Shown here piece by piece: positions 41,173 to 48,311 of a DNA stretch of 64,000 bases. The translations under genes were made by a program, and so were the position numbers. The notes beneath the pieces are model-generated. The model did no database searches and had not been told where the DNA came from. It saw only the letters and a program-made list of their open reading frames with translations. Positions within the stretch are counted from its first letter, which is position 1, and each line of letters begins with the position of its first letter. Source of the stretch: Vescimonas sanitatis (GTDB lineage: Bacteria > Bacillota > Clostridia > Oscillospirales > Oscillospiraceae); the NCBI RefSeq assembly GCF_049060325.1, contig NZ_JBMGPW010000005.1, positions 130,667-194,666 on the forward strand, given 5' to 3'.

Positions 41173-42903
41173 ATGCTGGACTATAAGAGGGAATACGAGC
41201 GTTGGCTGGCCAGCGACGCGCTGAACGCCGACGAAAAGGCCGAACTGCAGGCCATCGCCGGGGACGAGAAGGAGATCGAGAGCCGGTTCTACGGCCCGCT
41301 GGAATTCGGTACCGCCGGACTGCGGGGCACCATGAAGGTGGGTCTGCACCAGATGAACGTACACGTCATTCGCTGGGCCACACAGGGCTTTGCCGACGTT
41401 ATCGCCGCCGAGGGCGATGAGGCCAAACAAAAAGGCGTGGCCATCTGCATGGACTGCCGCGTGAACAGCATGGCCTTTGCCCGCGCCGCGGCGGAGGTCT
41501 GCGCCGCCAACGGCATCCGGGTACGTATTTTCGAGTCCCTGCGCCCCACGCCGGAGCTGAGCTTCGCCGTGCGGTACTACGGCTGCCAGGCGGGTATCAA
41601 CGTGACCGCCAGCCACAACCCCAAGGAGTACAACGGCTACAAGGTCTACTGGGCCGACGGCGCGCAGCTGCCGCCCCAGCACGCCGCCGCCATCGCCGCC
41701 CGTCTGGAGCAGATCGACATCTTCACCGGCGTGAAGCGCATGGCCTTTGACGACGCGGTGAAGGCCGGGCTCATCACCCTGCTGGGTGAGGAGACGGACA
41801 AGATGTTCATGTCCAACGTCATGGCCATGGTCAACGACCGCACCTCCGTCGCCCAGGTAGCCGACAGCTTCAAGGTGGTATACACCCCCTTCCACGGCTG
41901 CGGCTGGAAGCTGGTGCCGGAGGCCCTGCGCGGCCTGGGTGTGAAGAACCTGTACTGCGTAGAGCAGCAGATGGTGCTGGACGGCACGTTCCCCACGGTG
42001 GCCTCCCCCAATCCGGAGAACCCGGAGGGCTTCTATCTGGCCATCGAGCTGGCCGACAAGGTGGGTGCGGACTTCATTCTGGGCACCGACCCGGACAGCG
42101 ATCGTGTGGGCATTATGGTCCGCGGCGCGGACGGCAAGTTCATCGCCGTCACCGGCAACCAGACCGGTGTGCTGCTGCTGGATTATCTGATCGGCGCCAT
42201 GCGCCGGGCGGGCAAGATGCCGGAGCATCCCTATTTCCTCAAGACCATCGTCACCACCGAGATGGCCCGCAAGGTGGCCGAGAGCAACGGCGTCACCTGC
42301 TGCGACACATTTACCGGTTTCAAGTTCATGGCCGAGAAGAAGAACGCGCTGGAGACCGCCGGTGAGGGCCACGTCATCATGTCCTATGAGGAGAGCTACG
42401 GCTATATGCTGGGCGACTACGTGCGGGATAAGGACGCCGTCACCGCGTCCCTGCTGATCACGGAGATGGCCGCTTGGTACGCCGCCAAGGGCATGACGCT
42501 GTATGATGCCCTGCAGGCACTGTACAAGAAGTACGGCTGGTATGGCGAGAAGACCCACAATCTGGTCATGCCCGGTCTGGACGGTCTGGAAAAGATGGCG
42601 GCGCTGATGAAGTCCCTGCGCACCGCGCCCCCGGCCAACATCGCCGGTGTGGATGTGGTGGTCCGCAAGGATTATCAGGACGGCAGCGCCGTGGACTGCG
42701 CCACTGGCAAGGTCAGCAAGATGGAGCTATCCGGCAGCAATGTTCTGCGCTTTGAGTTGGCCGACGGTACTACGATCCTGGTGCGCCCCTCCGGCACCGA
42801 GCCGAAGATCAAGGTGTATATCCTCACCAAGGGCGCCGACGCCGCCGATCGCGACGCCAATATCGAGAAGTATTCCGCCTGGGTCAAAACCCTGACAGAG
42901 TAA
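41173..42903 (+). CDS. Phospho-sugar mutase (phosphoglucomutase / phosphomannomutase family)
   Basis: A 576-residue alpha-D-phosphohexomutase. GTAGLRGTMKVG is at about residue 45. The catalytic Ser is in TASHNPKEYNGYKVY (about residue 147), the Mg loop is TDPDSDRVGIM (about residue 306), the sugar loop SYEESYGYMLG, and the phosphate loop RPSGTEPKIK near the end. Length matches PgcA-type enzymes that interconvert glucose 1- and 6-phosphate. ATG at 41173 follows GGAG by 9 bases. Confidence 0.95.
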   Translation: MLDYKREYERWLASDALNADEKAELQAIAGDEKEIESRFYGPLEFGTAGLRGTMKVGLHQMNVHVIRWATQGFADVIAAEGDEAKQKGVAICMDCRVNSMAFARAAAEVCAANGIRVRIFESLRPTPELSFAVRYYGCQAGINVTASHNPKEYNGYKVYWADGAQLPPQHAAAIAARLEQIDIFTGVKRMAFDDAVKAGLITLLGEETDKMFMSNVMAMVNDRTSVAQVADSFKVVYTPFHGCGWKLVPEALRGLGVKNLYCVEQQMVLDGTFPTVASPNPENPEGFYLAIELADKVGADFILGTDPDSDRVGIMVRGADGKFIAVTGNQTGVLLLDYLIGAMRRAGKMPEHPYFLKTIVTTEMARKVAESNGVTCCDTFTGFKFMAEKKNALETAGEGHVIMSYEESYGYMLGDYVRDKDAVTASLLITEMAAWYAAKGMTLYDALQALYKKYGWYGEKTHNLVMPGLDGLEKMAALMKSLRTAPPANIAGVDVVVRKDYQDGSAVDCATGKVSKMELSGSNVLRFELADGTTILVRPSGTEPKIKVYILTKGADAADRDANIEKYSAWVKTLTE

Positions 42904-42906
42904 TAG

Positions 42907-42934
42907 AAAAGACCGCCGTACGGCGGTCTTTTTT
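42907..42934 (+). terminator. Terminator of the mutase operon
   Basis: AAAAGACCGCC-GTAC-GGCGGTCTTTTTT. Confidence 0.92.
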
Positions 42935-42954
42935 CCCCCCGCGCCGTAGGCAAG

Positions 42955-42988
42955 AAAAAGAGACCGCCGAAGCGGTCTCTTTTTTTGT
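42955..42988 (-). terminator. Terminator of SPKTFD paralog 2
   Basis: AAAAAGAGACCGC-CGAA-GCGGTCTCTTTTTTT; it probably serves both converging transcripts. This replaces the AAGCACCC-type terminator seen after paralogs 1 and 3. Confidence 0.88.
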
Positions 42989-43009
42989 TAACCTCGAAGC
43001 GGGTTCTAA

Positions 43010-43840
43010 TTAGAACTCCTTTTTCTTGCCGATGACGACGGCGGAGCCGGCGACGGAGGTCAGAGCCATACCGACGTACATAGCGATACCAGCATCAAAG
43101 GTCTTGGGGGAGGGCTTGGTGGTGGTGCCAGTGGAAGGAGTGGTGGCAGTGGTCCAATACCAGTTACCGGTCAGACCGGTAGTGTCAGCACCGGAAGGAA
43201 TAGAAGCCTTGTTGGGAGCCTCAGCAGCAACGGCCTTGCACTTGGAGCAGGTGTAACCAGTAATCTTGCCATCCTTAACGGTGGGAACAGCAACGTGAGC
43301 AACCTTAGTGGCGGCGGTCAGAGTCGTCACAACAACAACCTTACCGTCCACTACCAGGACGCCATCGCCAGTGGTGCTGTCAGCAACAGCCAGATAGGTG
43401 TTGCCAGCATACTCATAGGTGTAATAGGTCTTAGTAGCATCGTAGTTGGCGGGCTTCTCATACTTGCCGCAAGTGTCGGCGAAATCGCTGTAGACCTTAC
43501 CGGCGACATAGTTGGCAGTGGGAATCTCAGCCAGGTACAGAACCACGTTCTTGGCATCGGCCTCTTTGTACAGGACATCGGTAGCCTCAGCCAGAGTATT
43601 CACAACGATATAAGTCTTGCCATTGATGGTATAATGCGCATAGACACCAGCAGTGGTCTTGCCATCGGTGGTCTTAGGATCGGTGTTGCCGGTATAAGAC
43701 AGGGTAACCGCCGTAGCAGGATCGGCCTTATCAGCATCGGTGCTCTTAAGGAAGCCGGACTCGATGTTCGCCGCGAACGCGGTGGTGCACAGTGCCAGAG
43801 CCATGACCATGGCCAGCACAGTTGCAATGATCTTCTTCAT
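43010..43840 (-). CDS. SPKTFD-family surface protein, paralog 2
   Basis: A 276-residue secreted protein with the family signal peptide (MKKIIATVLAMVMALALCTT) and anchor (PSPKTFDAGIAMYVGMAL then GKKKEF). The centre carries CGKYEKPANYDATKTYY, the strand VLVVDGKVVVVT, and HVAVPTV followed by CSKC. The N- and C-terminal coding segments are almost base-identical to the other copies while the centre differs widely. A proline-threonine linker (STGTTTKPSPKT) precedes the anchor. Role unknown; surface display is inferred. Confidence 0.9.
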   Translation of the reverse strand: MKKIIATVLAMVMALALCTTAFAANIESGFLKSTDADKADPATAVTLSYTGNTDPKTTDGKTTAGVYAHYTINGKTYIVVNTLAEATDVLYKEADAKNVVLYLAEIPTANYVAGKVYSDFADTCGKYEKPANYDATKTYYTYEYAGNTYLAVADSTTGDGVLVVDGKVVVVTTLTAATKVAHVAVPTVKDGKITGYTCSKCKAVAAEAPNKASIPSGADTTGLTGNWYWTTATTPSTGTTTKPSPKTFDAGIAMYVGMALTSVAGSAVVIGKKKEF

Positions 43841-43900
43841 GTTTGTTTCCTCCATAAAAATTTGTTTGTGTCGGACTCGGCTTTGTCACTCGGACCACCG

Positions 43901-43930
43901 TTTACAACGTAAACATCATTATGTTGTAGA
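43901..43930 (-). repeat. 30-bp palindrome, copy 2
   Basis: Same as the other copies except that the outer arm reads TCTACAAC on the gene strand. Homology to the other upstream regions ends exactly at this element. Confidence 0.85.
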
Positions 43931-43971
43931 CCGCAGGCCCGAACAACTCGGCTTCGCCTTTCACGGTTGTA

Positions 43972-43999
43972 AGTATACCACATCCCGCAGATAAATCAA
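43972..43999 (-). promoter_or_regulatory. Sigma-A promoter of SPKTFD paralog 2
   Basis: Minus strand: TTGATT (43994-43999), 16-base spacer, TATACT (43972-43977). The other paralogs have a different upstream sequence, so copy 2 seems to be driven by its own promoter with the palindrome in its leader. Confidence 0.6.
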
Positions 44000-44350
44000 G
44001 GCGTTTTGGCCGGGGATTTGCAAAAAAACTCGTAAAAAATTATTAAAAAAGATTTACATTTTCGAAAACGTTGCAATTCCTATGAAAAACAGCACATTTT
44101 CTGAACTTTTATGCCGGTTTCGGTTCCGCGTCCGGGGGCGCGTAAAACACAAAAAAACGCGCTTTGTATGCGATATTCGGTATTTTACCGGCGTGTATGT
44201 GCGTTGCAGCACAAATACTCTGGAAAAAAATGGGGAAACTTTGAGACGCGAAAGCGCGCAAGGCGGACATTTGTTCACAATTTGTGTGCGTTTTGCGGAC
44301 GCGCGCATAGTTTTGCAGAATGTAAAGGGGTTGGGGTTGTTTTGCGGCGC

Positions 44351-44617
44351 TTGACAAATCGCGGAGAGGGGTTATAATAGGAGATGAAAAGGGGACGCCG
44401 CGACAGGCGGTCAGTCCCGGTGAGTTGAGATTTGCTTACAGGCTTTGTAGCCTACAGAAACCGTCACCCTGCCCGGTGGCGGTTTCTGCTTTTCAGCTTT
44501 TGGATCCGTATCGAGACTGAATAGCCTAAGATATGGAACGTCAGCGTCCAAAACATACTGTCCCACCTCCCTTCGAGAGGAGGTGACTAACCGCCCGCCT
44601 ATGTATGCAGCGTCCTT
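44351..44617 (+). ncRNA. Structured RNA unit 1 of tandem array (promoter plus ~230-nt RNA)
   Basis: Promoter TTGACA (44351), 16-base spacer, TATAAT (44373-44378); RNA expected from about 44385. The 5' GGGGACGCCGCGACAGGCGG pairs with 3' CCGCC and GCAGCGTCC to close the molecule. Inside: AGGCT-TTG-AGCCT type hairpin, a long GAAACCGTCACC/GGTGGCGGTTTC hairpin, TCCGTAT/ATATGGA, and CACCTCC/GGAGGTG. No reading frame with a ribosome site. Class not recognised. Confidence 0.82.
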
Positions 44618-44673
44618 GTGACGGAGTATACACCGCGGGGCGGCGTTTGTCAAATTTCGGGGAACGGCGGCGC

Positions 44674-44940
44674 TTGACAAATCGCGGGGATAGGGTATAA
44701 TAGGAGATGAAAAGGGGACGCTGCGACAGGCGGTTGACCCCGTTCAGCAACTTAGAGCTTCGTTAAGGTCTTATCGACCTACAGAAACCGTCACTTGCCG
44801 GAGTGGCGGTTTCTGCTTTTGAGTTTCTGAACTCGCACCGAGATCGAGTGACCAAGGATGTGGATCGTAAACACAAAAAACATTTCGTCACCCCCTTTCG
44901 GGGCCGTGACTAACCGCCCGCCTATGTATGCAGCGTCCTT
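44674..44940 (+). ncRNA. Structured RNA unit 2 of tandem array
   Basis: Promoter TTGACA (44674), TATAAT (44696-44701), 323 bp after unit 1. The same closing stem occurs (GGACGCTGC/GCAGCGTCC). The small hairpin is AGGTC/GACCT instead of AGGCT/AGCCT, and the 3' hairpin is GTCACCCCC/GGGGCCGTGAC: bases change but pairing is kept. Confidence 0.85.
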
Positions 44941-44996
44941 GTGACGGAGTATACACCGCGGGACGGCGTTTGTCAAATTTCGGGGAACGGCGGCGC

Positions 44997-45260
44997 TTGA
45001 CAAATCGCGGGGATAGGGTATAATAGGAGATGAAAAGGGGACGCTGCGACAGGCGGTTGACCCCGTTTGGTTGAGAGTTTATTTTGGGCTATGTCAGCCC
45101 GCAAAAACCGTCACCGTGCAGGGTGGCGGTTTTTGCTTTTGAGTTTCTGTATCCGTATCGAGACCGAGTGGCCCAGAATATGGAACGTAAACACAAAGAA
45201 CATCGCGTCACCCCCTTTCGGGGTCGTGACTGACCGCCCGCCTATGTATGCAGCGTCCTT
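44997..45260 (+). ncRNA. Structured RNA unit 3 of tandem array
   Basis: Promoter TTGACA (44997), TATAAT (45019-45024), 323 bp after unit 2. Small hairpin GGGCT/AGCCC; main hairpin AAAAACCGTCACC/GGTGGCGGTTTTT, where A-T pairs are extended relative to the other units. Confidence 0.85.
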
Positions 45261-45316
45261 GTGGCAGAGTATACACCGCGTGGCGGCGTTTGTCAAATTT
45301 CGGGGAACGGCGGCGC

Positions 45317-45583
45317 TTGACAAATCGCGGGGATAGGATATAATAGGAGATGAAAAGGGGACGCTGCGACAGGCGGTCAGTCCCGGTGAGTTGAGATTTG
45401 CTTACAGGCTTTGTAGCCTACAGAAACCGTCACCCTGCCCGGTGGCGGTTTCTGCTTTTCAGCTTTTGGATCCGTATCGAGACCGAATAGCCTAAGATAT
45501 GGAACGTCAGCGTCCAAAACATACTGTCCCACCTCCCTTCGAGGGGAGGTGACTGACCGCCCGCCTATGTATGCAGCGTCCTT
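45317..45583 (+). ncRNA. Structured RNA unit 4 of tandem array
   Basis: Promoter TTGACA (45317), TATAAT (45339-45344), 320 bp after unit 3. Sequence is nearly that of unit 1 but has the fully paired GGACGCTGC closing stem. It is followed by an AT-rich stretch with TTTTTT at about 45609-45614, then the convergent recombinase gene. Confidence 0.85.
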
Positions 45584-45679
45584 GTGCTGTATTATATATG
45601 GTGGGCGATTTTTTGTCAAATTCAGTTGTCAAGGTGCATCTTTTCCGCCAAGGGGGACAATAAGGGCGGGAGGCGCGGT

Positions 45680-46513
45680 TTACAGCACCAGGCGCATACG
45701 CTCGAGACAGCGGCGGTGCTCGGCGCTGGTGGTGCGGATGTAGATACGGGTGGTGTTGATGCTGCTGTGGCCCAGCAGGTCGGCCAGCTTGGCCAGGTCC
45801 TTGTTCAGCCGGTAGAACGTGCGGGCGAACAGGTGGCGGAAGTTGTGGGGAAACACTTTTTTGTCGGAGACGCCGGCGGCGCGGCACAGGGCCTTCATCT
45901 CGCGCCAGATGTTGCTGCGGTCCAGGGGTGCGCCGCTGCGGGTGACGAACACCGGGCCGAAGGCGATGCGGTGCTGCTTCATATAGCGCAGAAGCTTCTT
46001 TTGCAGGCGGGTGGGGATGAGCACGCGGCGGGATTTGCCCTTGCACCGCACCACGGCTACGCCGCGGCGGGCAGCCTCGGCGGTGATGGCGGGCAGCTCG
46101 CTGACGCGGATGCCGGTGGCGCAGATGGTTTGCAGCACCAGCGCCAGGCGGGCGCGGCCTGTCTCCCGGGCGGTACGGACCAGATCGGCGTACTCCTGGG
46201 CGGTGATCTCACGTTCCTCGGGGCTGTACGCCTGGTACTGGATCCGCAGGCGGTGAACGCGGCAGTCCTCGCGGGCGATCATGCGGAGAAAACGGTTCAG
46301 CGCGGCCAGGATGGAGTTGACGCTGCCGGCGGCGTAGTGGCGCATAAGGTCGGCCTTGTAGTCCAGCATGGCGTCGCGCTCCAGCGGCGTGTCGCCCAGC
46401 CACAGGGCGAAGCGCTGGACGTCGCGGAGGTATTTGTTCAGGGTGGCGGCGGATTTTTCCTCGTTTTTCAGCAGGGCGCGAAACTGCGTCAGCTGGTCGG
46501 TTGTGATGGTCAT
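45680..46513 (-). CDS. Tyrosine recombinase (XerC/D-like site-specific integrase)
   Basis: A 277-residue recombinase. The N-terminal SAM-like core-binding domain covers about 1-90 (LNKYLRDVQRFALWLG). The catalytic domain has Arg in TGIRVSEL, Lys in CKGKSRRV, HNFRH (H-x-x-R), LLGHSS (His) and Tyr in TRIYI, so the full R-K-H-R-H-Y set is present. No phage, transfer or excisionase genes are near, which argues for a resident DNA-inverting or shuffling enzyme rather than an element integrase. The 30-bp palindromes next to the surface genes are candidate targets. GGAGG lies 6 bases before the ATG; upstream TTACAA-N16-TATAAT is a likely promoter. Confidence 0.93.
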   Translation of the reverse strand: MTITTDQLTQFRALLKNEEKSAATLNKYLRDVQRFALWLGDTPLERDAMLDYKADLMRHYAAGSVNSILAALNRFLRMIAREDCRVHRLRIQYQAYSPEEREITAQEYADLVRTARETGRARLALVLQTICATGIRVSELPAITAEAARRGVAVVRCKGKSRRVLIPTRLQKKLLRYMKQHRIAFGPVFVTRSGAPLDRSNIWREMKALCRAAGVSDKKVFPHNFRHLFARTFYRLNKDLAKLADLLGHSSINTTRIYIRTTSAEHRRCLERMRLVL

Positions 46514-46995
46514 GGCGGGCCTCCAATATATATAATAGGTGTATTATAAGGCCTGCGCGCTGTTTTGTAAGCGTTTTTTGGAAAATACTGGGCAAAAATG
46601 TGGAAGTGAGCTTCCTCCGCGCCGGGATAGCCTGTCCCCCGACGGAGCGCACGCGCAAGATATGGCCGCCGAGGGGTAAAACAAGTGAAGGCACTTTACG
46701 TCAGAATGCAGGAATTCTCTTTAGCGAAATAAATTGTAAACAAATCGCGAACGGGACAGGCGAGAAATGTGGTGGCCCTGCCGGACACGAAATTGGTGAG
46801 GAAAACCGGGAGATTTCCGGAAAGCTGAACGCTCCCCGCCCCCGCAGGGGTGGGGAGCGTATTTTGATTTTGGCAAATTATGGAAAAAATGTGCCGTAAA
46901 AATTTTTACAACATAATGATGTTTACGTTGTAAACCGCTGGCGAGAGTGACGGAGCGACGCTGGACACAAACAAATTTTTATGGAGGAAACAAAC
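46514..46995. other. Region between the recombinase gene and SPKTFD paralog 3
   Basis: It holds the recombinase promoter (about 46527-46560), a hairpin CGCTCCCC/GGGGAGCG near 46829-46858, and the paralog 3 palindrome and leader. No gene is seen. Confidence 0.7.
46905..46934 (+). repeat. 30-bp palindrome, copy 3
   Basis: TTTACAAC-N14-GTTGTAAA, preceded by the 14-bp palindrome GTAAAAATTTTTAC, 62 bp before the paralog 3 start. The long AT-rich upstream block of copies 1, 4 and 5 is mostly missing here. Confidence 0.85.
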
Positions 46996-47838
46996 ATGAA
47001 GAAGATCATTGCAACTGTGCTGGCCATGGTCATGGCTCTGGCACTGTGCACCACCGCTTTCGCGGCGGCTCAGCAGTACGATGCCTTTGACGCCGAGACC
47101 GGCGCCACCGAGGCCGAGGATGCCTATCTGATGTATGAGAAGGCAACCAAGACCTCTATCGCCTTCTATTGGCTTGCCAAGAACGAAAGTGACACGTTTG
47201 ACAGCACCAAAGACATTATGTATGTCAAGGTCACTAAGACTGCTGATGCTGACATCGTTCTGAAGTATGCCGACAAGAACACTGTCGCTATGTACTTGGC
47301 AAAGGTTGATGCGGTTGATTATGATGGCACCGGCGTGGCTTTCACCGAGATCGGCTCCAAGTGCGGTCAGTACAAGCTGCGGGCTGGTGAGACCGTGAAC
47401 GACAAGTTCTATACCGCTACCGACACTACCGATCAGAAGGTTCACCTGTTCAAGGCTGTTGACACCGCAAGCGGTAGCACCGTGAAGCTGCTGGTTGATG
47501 GCAAGGTTGTCATTACCAGCGATCTGGGTACTCTGGCCGCCAACACTGTTGGTCACACTTGGGTTGTCGACGTTGAGAAGGGCGCTGCCAAGTGCTCCAA
47601 CTGCGGCACTACCGGTAAGGTCTACAAGTCCTTCGTGGAAGTTCCCAATGGTGCTGACGCTGATCAGGTCGCTGGCGTGTGGGTCGTCGCTGACGCTTCC
47701 AACACTCCCACTGAGACCAAGCCCGATTCCAACAAGTCCCCCAAGACCTTTGACGCTGGTATCGCTATGTACGTCGGTATGGCTCTGACCTCCGTCGCCG
47801 GCTCCGCCGTCGTCATCGGCAAGAAAAAGGAGTTCTAA
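46996..47838 (+). CDS. SPKTFD-family surface protein, paralog 3
   Basis: A 280-residue secreted protein: signal MKKIIATVLAMVMALALCTT to about residue 23, a central domain with KCGQYKLRAGETVNDKFY, LLVDGKVVITS, HTWVVDV and CSNCG, then NKSPKTFDAGIAMYVGMAL and GKKKEF. The first about 70 bases are identical to copies 4 and 5, and the last about 110 bases nearly so. The centre uses GCT/GTT codons much more than neighbouring genes, which favour GCC/GTG. Nearest copy to the recombinase gene. Role unknown. Confidence 0.9.
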   Translation: MKKIIATVLAMVMALALCTTAFAAAQQYDAFDAETGATEAEDAYLMYEKATKTSIAFYWLAKNESDTFDSTKDIMYVKVTKTADADIVLKYADKNTVAMYLAKVDAVDYDGTGVAFTEIGSKCGQYKLRAGETVNDKFYTATDTTDQKVHLFKAVDTASGSTVKLLVDGKVVITSDLGTLAANTVGHTWVVDVEKGAAKCSNCGTTGKVYKSFVEVPNGADADQVAGVWVVADASNTPTETKPDSNKSPKTFDAGIAMYVGMALTSVAGSAVVIGKKKEF

Positions 47839-47845
47839 TTAAACT

Positions 47846-48290
47846 CAAAAAAGAGAAGCACCCTACCGGGTGCTTCTTTTTTTGCCTTTAATTATCCCAC
47901 CCCCTGGCGGGGGTGGGGTGAATAAAGATTGCTTGCCCGCTGGGCCTTTCTTTTTTTGCGCTTAATTAGCCCGCGCCTGTCGGCGCGGACGAAATAAATA
48001 TTCCCCGCTGCCGCGGGGGATAAATATATATCCCTCCCGCTGCCGCGGGAGGGATAGTAAATGCTGCTTTTCTGCGGGGTGCTTCTTTTTTTGCGCTTAG
48101 TTATCCCTGGCCTGTCGGCCAGAGATAATTTAGCCCCTTCCGAGCTTGAATAACAAAAAGGCACCCCTACGGGGTGCCTTTTTTTGGGCCGTCGGGGACG
48201 CCGGCCCCCTCCTTTTGAAACCACCCCCTCTGGGGAAGGCAACCGCAAAAAAGAACCGCCGAGCGGCGGTTCTTTTTTGCATTTCCCGGT
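47846..48290 (+). terminator. Terminator and hairpin array after SPKTFD paralog 3
   Basis: A series of GC hairpins separated by short AT-rich linkers. First is AAGCACCC/GGGTGCTT with a T tract (true terminator), then CCCACCCCC/GGGGGTGGG, GCCCGC/GGGC with CTTTCTTTTTTTG, TCCCCCGC/GCGGGGGA, CCCTCCCGC/GCGGGAGGG, GGCACCCC/GGGGTGCC with TTTTTTT, and GAACCGCC/GGCGGTTC. The last ones also serve the converging ygfK transcript. No gene in this stretch. Confidence 0.75.
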
Positions 48291-48311
48291 TGACACCGGG
48301 GCGGATATACG

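Larger units (their letters stand above)
43841..44350. other. Paralog 2 upstream region, AT-rich
   Basis: Family homology runs from the start codon to the palindrome at 43930 and then stops. Beyond it are the promoter at 43972-43999 and an AT-rich stretch with no recognisable gene up to the first RNA unit. Confidence 0.7.

Noticed and set aside
44351..45583. CRISPR array.
   Set aside because: The period is 320 bp, repeats are long with internal promoters, there are no short spacers and no cas genes.
44351..45583. Identification of the RNA as 6S RNA.
   Set aside because: The closing stem is compatible, but the inner part is a multi-hairpin junction rather than one long rod with a central bubble, and four tandem copies would be unusual. 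Left unassigned.
44411..45619. Minus-strand reading frames of 70-93 codons repeated across the four array units (KDAAYIGGR-type sequence).
   Set aside because: They have no ribosome sites and run opposite to four strong promoters. Base changes between units keep RNA pairing rather than protein sequence. Treated as antisense shadows of the RNA genes.
45680..46513. Integrase of a prophage or conjugative element.
   Set aside because: No capsid, terminase, relaxase, excisionase or att duplication is seen within 10 kb; the neighbours are ordinary chromosomal genes and the repeat islands.
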